Assembly: GCA_033816765.1 (NCBI GenBank)
Contig: CM066291.1
Span: 2,852,001 to 2,916,000, forward strand
DNA: 64,000 nucleotides
From: Nothopassalora personata
Lineage: Eukaryota > Ascomycota > Dothideomycetes > Mycosphaerellales > Mycosphaerellaceae
Direction: 5' to 3'
Shown: positions 32,401 to 40,749 of the stretch, one piece after another
How the letters are laid out: the number at the start of each line of letters is the position of its first letter
How positions within the stretch are numbered: the stretch's first letter is position 1
Position numbers and translations under genes: made by a program
The notes under the pieces: model-generated
The model's input: only the letters and a program-made list of their open reading frames with translations
Database searches by the model: none
Told to the model about the DNA's origin: nothing

Positions 32401-33493
32401 TCTTTCCTTCAACGAGATCAATCGCATGCTCAACCCCGTCGGGCATCTTGCGCTTCGCCTGCTCATTAGGTGCGTATACATCTCGGAAGTCTGCAAATTC
32501 TTCAGGCCACGAGGGGCCCTCTCCTTCAGGTACTGCTGCAGCAATAGCCCGAACACTCATCGCATAAACCTGCTTTGAGCTCTCGAGATCCTCAAGGAAC
32601 TCGCGTGCGTCACGCTGCTGAACCGCAGGCGTCTCTGCACCGTAGTACCACTGGTCATCCTTATCGGCCTTCACTATCCGATTACGATGCCGCCAGGGTC
32701 TACCCAAAATCACTGATGGCCTACCCATAGGCACCGCGTAGCAGATGGCGTCACTCACGCGCTCTACTCCCGCGTCATCAGCGAGTCGCAGCCGAACCGC
32801 AAAGGCGCCGTAGCAATACCCTGGGTCATGCGCATACGACTCTAACTTCGGCAGCCTTGCCCCATCAATGGGTTGCATTTGATGTCGGAGTACATACTCA
32901 TACGACACTAGGCTGAGATCCGCACAGTCATCCAGGAGAAACGTGGCCTCGCGAAAGCCCTCACGAGTCTCGACTGCGCCTCGCAAGTGACGCGCTGGAC
33001 ACGCATCCACTCGCCTCAAGGGGTCGACTTCAGGAAAACTCGGACTCAGGAGCGACCCACTTATGGTCCTCTGCCTTTTCCCTGGTCGCTGCGATGGACA
33101 CACATCCACTCGCCTCAAGGGGTCGACTTCAGGAAAACTCGGACTCAGGAGCGACCCACTTATGGTCCTCTGCCTTTTCCCTGGTCGCTGCGATGGACAC
33201 ACATCCACTCGCCTCAAGGGGTCGACTTCAGGAAAACTCGGACTCAGGAGCGACCCACTTCTGGTCCTCTGCCTTTTCCCTGGTCGCTGCGATGGACACA
33301 CATCCACTCGCCTCAAGGGGTCGACTTCAGGAAAACTCGGACTCAGGAGCGACCCACTTATGGTCCTCTGCCTTTTCCCTGGTCGCTGCGATGGACACAC
33401 ATCCACTCGCCTCAAGGGGTCGACTTCAGGAAAACTCGGACTCAGGAGCGACCCACTTCTGGTCCTCTGCCTTTTCCCTGGTCGCTGCCCTTC
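29423..33493 (-). CDS. pol: Ty3 Pol polyprotein (protease, RT, RNase H, integrase, chromodomain)
   Basis: The open frame starts after a stop at 33494-33496, in the -1 frame relative to gag, and has no obvious ATG, so it is expected as a Gag-Pol fusion. Four to five 33-residue repeats form the N-terminus. A protease-like region follows, with LLDDCADLSLVS where D-S/T-G-A is usual. The RT shows PFGLTNAPATFQ and VYLDDILIYS. RNase H shows VETDASGFAIAG and HDQELLAVVEA. The integrase has an HHCC zinc finger (H-X-HHDDVLAGHF, CRTCQG) and a core with MDFITDLPPS, IVSDRGPVF and HPQTDGQTERANQ. A C-terminal chromodomain (LQYLVQWKDWPEEYNSWEP) could target heterochromatin. About 1356 residues, no stops. It converges with the cargo gene, leaving 134 bp between them. 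Confidence 0.93.
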   Translation of the reverse strand, partial: EGQRPGKRQRTRSGSLLSPSFPEVDPLRRVDVCPSQRPGKRQRTISGSLLSPSFPEVDPLRRVDVCPSQRPGKRQRTRSGSLLSPSFPEVDPLRRVDVCPSQRPGKRQRTISGSLLSPSFPEVDPLRRVDVCPSQRPGKRQRTISGSLLSPSFPEVDPLRRVDACPARHLRGAVETREGFREATFLLDDCADLSLVSYEYVLRHQMQPIDGARLPKLESYAHDPGYCYGAFAVRLRLADDAGVERVSDAICYAVPMGRPSVILGRPWRHRNRIVKADKDDQWYYGAETPAVQQRDAREFLEDLESSKQVYAMSVRAIAAAVPEGEGPSWPEEFADFRDVYAPNEQAKRKMPDGVEHAIDLVEGKKPPFKPLYHQSLTELEALKEYLAQAMEKGWIRRSASEAGAPILFVPKKNGTLRLCVDYRGLNEITVKNRYPLPLISETLDRLSGSRFFTTIDLKDAYHRIPIKRGDEWKTAFRTRYGHYEYLVMPFGLTNAPATFQGYINKALTGLVDDICVVYLDDILIYSETREAHVRAVRAVLERLRKFALFANPKKCHFFQESAEFLGFVVSAAGVSMDRSRVAAIEEWPTPTTFHEVQSFLGFCNFYRRFIEGYSRVCKPLTDLLKGSKDGKKHGPLTWTLSEEQAFRQLKAGFLGAPILRHFDPALRTRVETDASGFAIAGIISQLFGAEWHPIAFYSRKMIPAECNYETHDQELLAVVEAFKHWRPYLEGATHAVRVLVDHANLQGFMTVKQLNGRQARWATFLQSFDFVVEHRPGKTNPADAPSRRSDYAAITQQTSNLLPTLQSKLSFWKESLEGTSEPTVKRVLATCEAMQGDIGAAMAMRRGDLPHQDKPSLPAAVCAAVIQGQAYSSTGELIPLLMKIAQQQDDQCVACLAQAPSARDAKGWHVKDDLVYCGDAIVVPRDHAIRSHLIRMHHDDVLAGHFGRTKTEELLRRNYWWDSLSTDVKQYVQACRTCQGSKARRHRPYGELQPLPRPERPWQEITMDFITDLPPSTRAGCVYDAILVIVDRYSKMSLYIPTTKTCTAVELARLLRDEVVRHYGVPSGIVSDRGPVFTSQFWSDFCFEARVKRKLSTAFHPQTDGQTERANQTLEQYLRCYCSDNQTEWAEWLAVAEFAANNSIHPTLRMSPFEIAHGWRPEIAPAPTGSRDETQGGEVPAAVTAASRMRKLRATLEERWKAAAESQARYYNKTHQAKTYRVGDLVLLSTKNLKLAVPKKKMGPKFIGPYRITDAVGSQAYRLALPADSRLHNVFHVSLLEPYIGSDEDGPVPPLANEDGEYEVEAVLDRRKRKGKLQYLVQWKDWPEEYNSWEPAEGLANADRMVAGYEASRRSK
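32994..33488. repeat. 99-bp tandem repeat (5 copies) at the gag-pol junction
   Basis: GTCGAC recurs at 33023, 33122, 33221, 33320 and 33419, exactly 99 bp apart. The period is a multiple of three, so pol stays open and gains 33-residue repeats (SLLSPSFPEVDPLRRVD type). Units differ mainly at one base (TTATGG or TTCTGG). The leftmost unit is slightly divergent. Each unit includes the slippery heptamer and the gag-frame stop codon. Confidence 0.95.
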
Positions 33494-34608
33494 TCAGTCA
33501 GAGCCTTCGCAGCGTCTACCCTGCGAACCGCTTGCGCGCCACGGTCCTTCCACAGGTGCCTGTTCGGGCAATCCGTCTTAATGTGACCCTTCTTATGGCA
33601 TCCATAGCACTCCGCTTTGGTCCTATCAAAGGTCACAGACGATCCGCCGGCGTCCCGCTGGTAACTCGCACCCGGGTCGCGCGACGCCTGACTATGCTTC
33701 TGCTGCTTCGAGCCACGATCGCTTCGCCCTTGGTCGCCCTCAGTCTCTCGCCTGCGGCGACCATGCTGCCCGCGGTCGTGCCCTCCGCTGCCACGCTCCG
33801 TGCTTTCAATGCGCGAAGCCAGGATCACCAGTTCCTCTCTGGTTGTTGGGATGTCATGAAACTTGACGATTGCGGACCGCAGGCCAGGCGCAAGCTTAGC
33901 GAGCATATGTCGCACGCGTTGCGCCTCCGTATAGTCCCCCAACTGATCCTCCATGACATCCAGCTCAGTCGCAAACTGACGCACTGTCTGGTTGTCCTTC
34001 TGTTTCACCGCCTCATACTCCAACATCACGTTGAGCACGCGGTTCACAGGATCACCGCATGCGTCTCGACAGAACTCCTCAAAGTCCTGGTATGTATACC
34101 CTTTAAGGTCAAGGACGCTATGGTTGGCGTGCCATCGCTCACTTGCCTCTCCGCTTAGGTACATAACCCCATACAGGACCTTTGACTCGTTCGTCGCATA
34201 CGTGCCGCCTGAGAGGGCAAAGACAAGAGAGAGCTCCCTTAGGAATACCCGTGCTTTCTTGATCGAGTCCCCTCTAAAAGGCGTAGGTTCTTTGAGACGC
34301 AAACGTGTCGCATGCGATGCGACCGCGCCTCGAGCTGCGATATCATCGTCAGTTACTACAGATGGAGGAGGGGGAGGGGGAGTAGGGGATAGTTCTCCGC
34401 CGGATTCGCCCTGAGGGTCCGCCGGCGGCACGCTTGCGTCCCGCAAGATCTCCAACTGTTCAATCTCCCTCTGTATCTCCTTCTCCTCAACCTCTGCCCG
34501 AAGGGCATCCCTCCTTGCGACTAAGGCTGCACGCCTCGCTTGTTGCTGGGCCCTAGGGCTCAGGGGAGCCGCAAGCGTAGCGCTGCTGTCGTCGCGTTCG
34601 GACTCCAT
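33442..34608 (-). CDS. gag: Ty3 Gag polyprotein
   Basis: 388-residue capsid/nucleocapsid precursor. The ATG at 34608 is the first in frame, about 40 bases from the 5' LTR. A basic, coiled N-terminus precedes the retrotransposon gag domain (about residues 90-260; LKEPTPFRGDS, LSGEASERWHA, YEAVKQKDNQTVRQFA, LAKLAPGLRSAI). A charged linker follows, then one CCHC zinc knuckle (CYGCHKKGHIKTDC) near the C-terminus for RNA packaging. The frame ends in the 99-bp repeat just after the slippery heptamer. No RIP mutation is seen. Confidence 0.92.
   Translation of the reverse strand: MESERDDSSATLAAPLSPRAQQQARRAALVARRDALRAEVEEKEIQREIEQLEILRDASVPPADPQGESGGELSPTPPPPPPSVVTDDDIAARGAVASHATRLRLKEPTPFRGDSIKKARVFLRELSLVFALSGGTYATNESKVLYGVMYLSGEASERWHANHSVLDLKGYTYQDFEEFCRDACGDPVNRVLNVMLEYEAVKQKDNQTVRQFATELDVMEDQLGDYTEAQRVRHMLAKLAPGLRSAIVKFHDIPTTREELVILASRIESTERGSGGHDRGQHGRRRRETEGDQGRSDRGSKQQKHSQASRDPGASYQRDAGGSSVTFDRTKAECYGCHKKGHIKTDCPNRHLWKDRGAQAVRRVDAAKALTEKGSDQGKGRGPEVGRS
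33472..33478 (-). promoter_or_regulatory. putative -1 ribosomal frameshift site GGGAAAA
   Basis: On the element's sense strand the heptamer reads G GGA AAA in the gag frame, a canonical X XXY YYZ slippery sequence. It lies 28 bases before the gag TGA (33442-33444) and within the gag/pol overlap (33442-33493). Pol is in the -1 frame. No downstream pseudoknot was worked out by eye. Confidence 0.7.
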
Positions 34609-34645
34609 GGCGTGTATGGATTGCAACGAAGAGAAGAATTAGAAC

Positions 34646-34842
34646 TGTTAAGGGGATGTCGCAATGTATAGCACGCCCACGACCTGCCAGTCGTAGATGA
34701 ACTAATTCTTGCCTTTTGTTCAAGACGCATCGCGCGTCGCAAGGTGTACTCATGCGTGTCACGTGCGGCTTGGCAGCCGGTCGCGACCGCATGTCACATG
34801 CAAGGCCACATGTAGGGGTTAGCCACTGGGCTGCCCCTTACA
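34646..34842 (-). repeat. 5' LTR of the intact Ty3 element (197 bp)
   Basis: Identical to 28014-28210 as read. The sequence just inside (GTTCTAATTCTTCTC on the sense strand) does not begin with the TGG of a usual tRNA primer-binding site, so the priming mode is unclear. Confidence 0.95.
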
Positions 34843-34847
34843 GTTTT

Positions 34848-36000
34848 AATAGAGCGGCTGCTATTAAGCCTATTCTTCTACCCCCTCGGCCTATGCTATG
34901 TCCTACTTATAGTGAGCTATATACAGGTCGTAGTACTGTTTAGGCTCTTTAGCCGGTTCTACTGTTGCGATGTTCTTAATAGGGGTTAAGTAACTAGTAG
35001 TAAGAATTGATAGGTCGTAGAACGTAGTCTTATTAAAGAGGACGTCCTTTACCCGCATAACCCTATCTTTCGATGGGTCCCACACCCTATAGATGTTAGT
35101 AGAGTCGTAGCCTACAAGGTATCCGATAAGTGCTCGTTCTTTAAGCTTCTTAGTCTTACCTAGTTAAGTAGTGCTATGAATGTATACGTAGGCTAGGCAG
35201 CCGTACACCACTATGTGGCCTACATTTAGTACCCTGCCTATTGCTAATTCGAAGGGAGTCTTCTAGCCTTTTCATTAGATTAGTGACCGCTAGAGAATGT
35301 AGACGGCAGCTGCTATGCATTTATTCTAGAGCTTTTTAGGTAGGCGAGCATAAATGCGGATTATGCGAGACATCGTAATGATAACGCCGCCCGCTCGTTC
35401 TACTAGGTCCTAGTTAGACGCGTAGTTAGCAGTGTTATGCTACTTAATTTAATTATTATCAATGATTAAGCGGAAGGCTATACTAATAGCTACTTTATTA
35501 TCGCTGTAGAAGCAAATAAACCTGCGCCTAATAAAATTGATGAAGCTAAGTAGGCTGTTAAAGCAAGCCAATACTAATGGTTAGTCCCTATTCTTAATAG
35601 TGAATTGAAAGTGCCTATAGGTATCTAAATCGTAGAAATGAACTAGGTAACGATCACTATTGTATGCTAGTGTGAACTTAGCTAAATCTATAGCCACGTG
35701 CCTATAGGGAGTTATTGCCCTAATTGGCTTAGTCCTATTAAACACTTTGTGTGCTTTAGCTAGGCCACATGCTCTACAATGTGTAGTAAGGGGTGCCTTA
35801 GGTGCATTAGGCTTGATAACCACTCCCTCAACTCTAAACGGAAGCTAGTTAATACGTTCAGCGCTAATATAGCCGAAGATTTAGTGCCACTAGCGGCCTA
35901 AGAGCTTACGGTGTTTAATAGGGGTCCTGCTGGACGTTACTACACCTTTAGTGCCCCCTATGCTGTTTATTACTACTATAACGGTACGGTCGCCGTTAGA
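34848..36000 (-). pseudogene. Copia integrase region, degraded
   Basis: The minus strand at 35823-35581 reads HCRACGLAKAHKVFNRT, PYRHVAIDLAKFTLAYNSD and YLVHFYDLDTYRHF. This is the GAG-pre-integrase zinc region and the start of the Copia integrase core. Continuation to the left is interrupted by the Ty3 insertion at 34847. Confidence 0.75.
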
Positions 36001-37898
36001 GTCCTAAATAGGCGGTGTTTAGATAGTATCACCCTTGCTAATTGTGCTAATAAAGTGCGCTGTGCGCTACTTCTTAGTAATCTTTAGTAGGATGCTCCTA
36101 TTATTGCTCGATGGCTATTTGTAGACTATCTCTAACTAAGGCGGTGTAACTACCTTAAAGAAGGGGATTGTACTAGTAGGGCGGTGTAGGTCTATCAATT
36201 TCTTGTCATTGTAATAGACTAAATTGGTGCGTCCGTACCACTAAAGTCTAGCCGTCTCTATACGTAAGTAGGAGATAACGTTCACATAAAAGCCTAGGCA
36301 ATAGACCACATCTAATAGGGTAAATAGTATCCCCTCTATCTTTATACGAACCTTGCCTAATGCGGCAATAGGGAATGTCGTGGTTCCGGCTTGGATTAAT
36401 AATGTAGTTAGGCGCTCTGTAATGAATTCTACGCCCTACTAGTTATAGTGATTAATAATATAGGTGTCCGAGTAGTTGTCGTATACCTAGCAATCCCTAA
36501 AGTTGAAGCTCAATTAGCTTATCGAGCTCGAAAGGACAGTGAGACTAGTGAAGCCGTACGGTGCGGCCTTGCCCTTAGCAATTGCCTTATCTCGTTCCTT
36601 ATCCGTGCGCCTATTGCGGTTTAATACGCCTAGTAAGCGTTTACCATTATCGCCTAAGTAGTAATTAATAAAGTGCTTCTAGCACTTCTTCTACTGCTTA
36701 GAGCGCTGATCCTTTAATAGACGCTTCTTAGGGTTGACTACATCGCATAAATAGAGGTTCTTATAACAACTCTCCTTAGGCTCGCCGGTAATGTTCTAGT
36801 AGCCGCTTAGCTTATTACTGCTCTTATTGTCCTTATTGCCACGGTCACGGCTCTTATCGCCGCGGCTGCGGCTACGCGTGTTGTTATTGTTCCTACCCCC
36901 TATGCCTACTATAGGTGCTAGGGTCGGTAGGACTTCTAGAGGATCGTGTTCGGCTAATAGCTCGCCTACGAAGGTTGTAAAGACTAATCGACCGCTATTA
37001 GTAACTAGGGTGGTATCGCGTATCTATTCGAGGTATCGCTTAGTAAGTTTGCTAAGAGAGAGCTTATTACGCTTCCACTCGTTATATAGTAATGCTCTAT
37101 AGGTAGGAGCTTGCTTCTACTATATTACGAGTAAGAAGTGTCGTGCTAGGTCTCCGTACTTAGCGTAGTTGCAATCTAGCATCTTAGTCTACAAAACTAG
37201 CTAGTCTAAGCACTAGTCGTTAATCCTTTGGGCTTAGCTCTTCTAAAGCCTATTTAGCTCTAGTGTGAGTTATCGCTTACGTAGCATGTCGTCTAGTCTA
37301 TACTGTGTCTTTAGAGCCTAGTACTTGCCTCTAAGAGTGCGTTTCCTATGCATAAGCTCTTAGCCTAGCTCCGTAGTAGTACGGATTAGGTAGGTGACTA
37401 GTTTAGACCTTACTGCGGCAAAGATGTTATACATCCGCTACCTACGCTTAGCGTCCGACTAACGGAGCTTAATAAGCTCTTTGTCTGTCGCCGTAGCGTC
37501 TTTAGCAGTGTATGCTAATTGGATCTGTTCGAACGTTAAGAACACCGGCTCTACTAGCTCGGCGATAGTGTCGTTCGGATCTACATACTTCTAGATGTTT
37601 AGAGACTTAGCGTAGAGCTCTAACTAACGGTTAAACTTGTCCTATTAGTTATAACTCTTAAGAACGATAGTAGCGTGCGGTAAAGCACCGGTACCACCGG
37701 GTGTCTCGGTAGTCGCTATAACGGTGTTGATAGGCCTAATGAAAGTTCCTATAGGTCCACTAGGGTCACTGTACTACTATGCAATGGTTATTAATAGGAT
37801 AATAATGGATCCTACTGGTTTTTGATAACGATGCAAAATCTGCTCTAGGGCTTCGTTTTATACAGCGAACGTTAGTGAGCGCCTGTCGGGCTTATAAC
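36001..37898 (-). pseudogene. Copia gag and protease region, degraded
   Basis: By position between the 5' LTR (37899-38104) and integrase, this is the gag/protease part of the Copia element. Many RIP stops leave no domain clearly readable. The plus-strand open stretch at 36827-37102 is chance. Confidence 0.5.
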
Positions 37899-38104
37899 TA
37901 TTACGTTACAAGTGGTTAGAAGTCATGAAATGGGCTCATAAAGGTGTTTTAAAAGCAGATAGTAGATTACATGTGTCTAAGCTAGAATTGAAGGGGCTGC
38001 TTATGAAAAGGCTGCAGGTGACTAATCAATGTCACCTGATTCTTAGCGGCTGCTGCCTCAGGTTTGATTGGGCTGCAGCGCCGGTGCACGCTTAGATCGT
38101 AACA
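37899..38104 (-). repeat. right (5') LTR of the Copia element
   Basis: 206 bp, from TATTACGTTACAAGTGG to GATCGTAACA, followed by the CTAAG target duplication. It matches 22943-23168 and lacks that copy's 21-bp internal duplication. Confidence 0.85.
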
Positions 38105-38510
38105 CTAAGCGTAAAGCTAAGCGTATAGCTATTAAATTGCGTAAGGAATAGCGTATTAAGACTACTACTATAAAGAAGGCCTAGAAGGTAAAATAGGCTA
38201 AGTAATAATAAGCTACTAAGTAGGTAGATAAGTAGCTATAATAATAACTTTAGTAGTCTATAAAGAAGCTACGATAATAACGTGTCTATAAGTAGCTAGT
38301 AGTAAAGCTACTAGTATATATAAAGGAAGACAAGGTAGTTAAAGAGCTGTATAGCCTAATATAGTAAGTAACTCGTAGAGGGAGAGTAGTAATACTACTA
38401 CAAAAGCTATAATAATAAAACTTATATAGTTAATCGAAAACTATTTAAAGATAATATAGTCTAAATACAAACACGATAGCTTCAACATTAAATAAGATAT
38501 ACCTTTAAGA
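38105..38510 (+). pseudogene. RIP-degraded transposase-like remnant, right part
   Basis: It continues the remnant at 22315-22942 in the same frame. Reading stops as Gln gives a Lys/Arg/Gln-rich tail (KRKAKRIAIKLRKE, then IKKLR and VYIKEDKVVKEL). The composition resembles the C-terminal tail of fungal pogo transposases. It marks the boundary between the repeat block and the gene island. Confidence 0.4.
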
Positions 38511-39202
38511 ACAACACGTCGTGTCGTAAGGTGTCTATGCACAACACGCGACCGTGCAAGCCGTGCTCCACACTTCTATTAAGCTGAGCCTACTGAGGTA
38601 AGACACGATATGAACCGACCGCGCAGAACAGAACGTGAATCCAGTTCCACCAACCTGCTGGCAGTAGGGTGTTGAAGGACAGAGAATTCAACAGGCGTGA
38701 TTTTGGCAGGTACTGTCGATTACTCCGGCCAAGTGGTCAAGCATTTTGCAATTTGAGCCCCACTGCAATTTGCTGGATGTTCCTCCTTCAAGAGACCCCG
38801 ATTTTTTGGGTTCATAACGGCATGTCTCCTGTTACGTCCCACGGCGGGCTCGAGCACTGTGCACCCTGCTGCGATTTTGAAAATATTCACTCCCGTAGGA
38901 TACGCATGTTTGACTAACTGGGAGGATGATGCATCATATCCTGAGATGGAGGTGAATGCTGCCAGGCAAGAGATGATGCTGCTATGGGAGTCATGTAGGC
39001 GTCAACTATGCTCGATATGCACAATGAATCTTGGATCAATGGATCCTTGCTTCTAGCTAACTCCACCACGATCGTTTCTCCGAGCTCTGTTGAGCCTTTC
39101 CCCTCTCTTGACCTGGCGTCATAAAATCATCAATCATCACTCTACCGACTGGGATTTTGAGGAGGCTGTAGATCTATGCGCCATTACCTAGACAGAAGGG
39201 AG
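38511..39202. other. intergenic, no gene seen
   Basis: Base composition returns to normal here. Short open frames (for example 38669-38917 plus) lack recognisable motifs and splice structure. It is probably the 3' flank of the subtilisin gene. Confidence 0.5.
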
Positions 39203-40638
39203 TTAGCCATATTCGAGCGCCGGGTAGCAATGTCTCATACCGTTATATGCGAGATAGTTCGGGCTTCCAGAGCCGACATTGGTGATAACGTTCTGCTACT
39301 TGTTAATTTTGACCACCAATATCACGAGGACGAGATCTCGTACCTTGGTGGAAAGAGACTGGATGCGGGAGCAAAGTGCAGCTGGGGAGCGGGCACCCTC
39401 AAGGGCAATCAAGTAGGCGGCAAGACCTGCAATATGTGGTGTGGCCATCGAAGTTCCTGAGATGGTGTTGGTGGCGGTGGGTGAACCAATCCAGGTCGAC
39501 TGGATGTTCACACCTGGGGCGAAGATATCGAGAATGCTGCCAAAGTTCGAGAAGCTGGCACGGTTGTCATTGATGTCAGTCGCACCGACAGTGCAGGCAG
39601 AGCTCGTGGAACCAGGGGAGTAGTTGGCAGCGTTCTTGCCGTCGTTTCCAGCAGCGACAGCAACGAAGACACCTGCTTGGACGGCCTGGGCAACAGCGTT
39701 GTTCGAAGACTGGTCGAACGATCCACCGAGAGACATAGAGATGACAGAGCGGCTGACGCGGCCGGAGTTCTGCGCGTTGTTCACAGCCCACTGGATGCCT
39801 GCGATGACATCGGAGTTCGAGCCGGAGCCGTCAGATCCCAAAACCTTCACGCCAATGAGGTTGGCCTTCTTGGCGACACCATAGGTGTTGCTGCCAGTAG
39901 TTCCAGCACAGTGGGTGCCTTTGAAAAGGGTAAGGTAGATTAGCATGGGTGTCTTAGAAAGAAGGGGCAGAAGCCATGAGCATTTCGAGTGTCTCAGATG
40001 TCGCACTATGGCTAGTGTACCTGAGGAGCTTACCATGGCCGCTACCATCAGTGCTAGACTCTGACTCAACGAAGTTGGCACCAGCGCGAGCGCGGCCACC
40101 AAAGTCGCTGTGACCTGCATAGATACCAGTGTCGATGATATAGATGTCGGTGTTGGACCCGGCAGTGTCATCGTAAATGTAGACGTTCGAGCCCTTTGCC
40201 CTGTGGCTGATTCTACCCAAGCCCCATGTGGATGGGTTCTGCGAAGTCGTCGCACGCTCAGCGAGCTATAGAATGATGGTTAGCTGGGCTGGAATAAGAC
40301 GATGATACATTTCTTCAACTCACCTGGCCAACCGGTGCCGTGGTGTAGACCTTCTTGTCTGGTTCGATGCTCTTGATTGCACCAACACTCTGAAGGAGAT
40401 CGAGGACTCTGTCATCACCTTCGAATGCGAAGCCTTTGAAAGATCCAATCTCGTACTTGTGTCTGGGCGAGACACCAGCAAGGGTCTGAATCGTGGTCAA
40501 GACAGTAGCAAGAGGAGAGTCTTCGTTGACCTCTGCTATCCATCTGCCTGGGATGGTCTGTGCCGTCTGTCGTCGGTTGATGGTGGGCTCGCCGAAGACT
40601 GCTGGCAGAGCCAGGAGCAGGGCAAGAACCGACTTCAT
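39203..40638 (-). CDS. secreted subtilisin-like serine protease (proteinase K type)
   Basis: 403-residue S8 protease in four exons: 40638-40324, 40265-40034, 39918-39344 and 39292-39203. The introns are GT-AG and join all domains in frame. A signal peptide (MKSVLALLLALPAVFG) precedes an I9 propeptide inhibitor (about residues 35-105). The catalytic Asp is in IYIIDTGIYAGHSDFGG, His in GHGTHCAGT and Ser in SGTSMATPH. The second intron splits the glycine codon before THC. Exon 4 adds the family's usual ending (NVITNVGSGSPNYLAYNG). It likely acts outside the cell in protein degradation. The last few residues depend on whether a further short intron is used. Confidence 0.9.
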
Positions 40639-40742
40639 GTTTGAAGTTCGAGTGGGGGATCGAGGCTGTTGCGGTCTTGTTTCCCCGCGAAGAGAAAGTT
40701 GAGTGAGTGCTGATCCCAGATTGAGGCAGGATAGACGTTGTC

Positions 40743-40748
40743 TTTATA
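40743..40748 (-). promoter_or_regulatory. TATA box of the subtilisin gene
   Basis: TATAAA on the minus strand, about 105 bases before the ATG at 40638. A C/T-rich stretch (CACTCAACTTTCTCTTCG) lies between, typical of strongly expressed fungal secreted-enzyme genes. Confidence 0.55.
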
Positions 40749-40749
40749 G

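Larger units (their letters stand above)
28014..34842 (-). mobile_element. complete, unmutated chromodomain Ty3 retrotransposon
   Basis: The 6829-bp element has LTRs (28014-28210 and 34646-34842) that read as identical and a perfect GTTTT target duplication (28009-28013 and 34843-34847). Gag and Pol are intact on the minus strand, joined by an apparent -1 frameshift. A polypurine tract sits at the inner edge of the 3' LTR. A spliced extra gene lies on the plus strand between pol and the 3' LTR. No RIP is visible, while the host Copia element is degraded. Identical LTRs indicate a very recent insertion, and the element may be active. Confidence 0.96.
22943..38104 (-). mobile_element. degraded Ty1/Copia element split by nested insertions
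   Basis: LTRs at both ends and a perfect CTAAG target duplication (22938-22942 and 38105-38109) define this minus-strand element. The order of the coding remnants from the right is gag, GAG-pre-integrase and integrase, RT, RNase H. A complete Ty3 element (28014-34842) splits integrase from RT. A solo LTR (25807-26155) and a retroposon (24801-25562) split RNase H. Without the inserts the element is about 7.2 kb. It is moderately RIP-mutated, with short open stretches remaining. Confidence 0.85.

Noticed and set aside
32987..34158. Long plus-strand open frames over the gag-pol junction
   Set aside because: They are produced by the 99-bp repeat, which has no stops in several frames. The minus-strand gag and pol explain the region.
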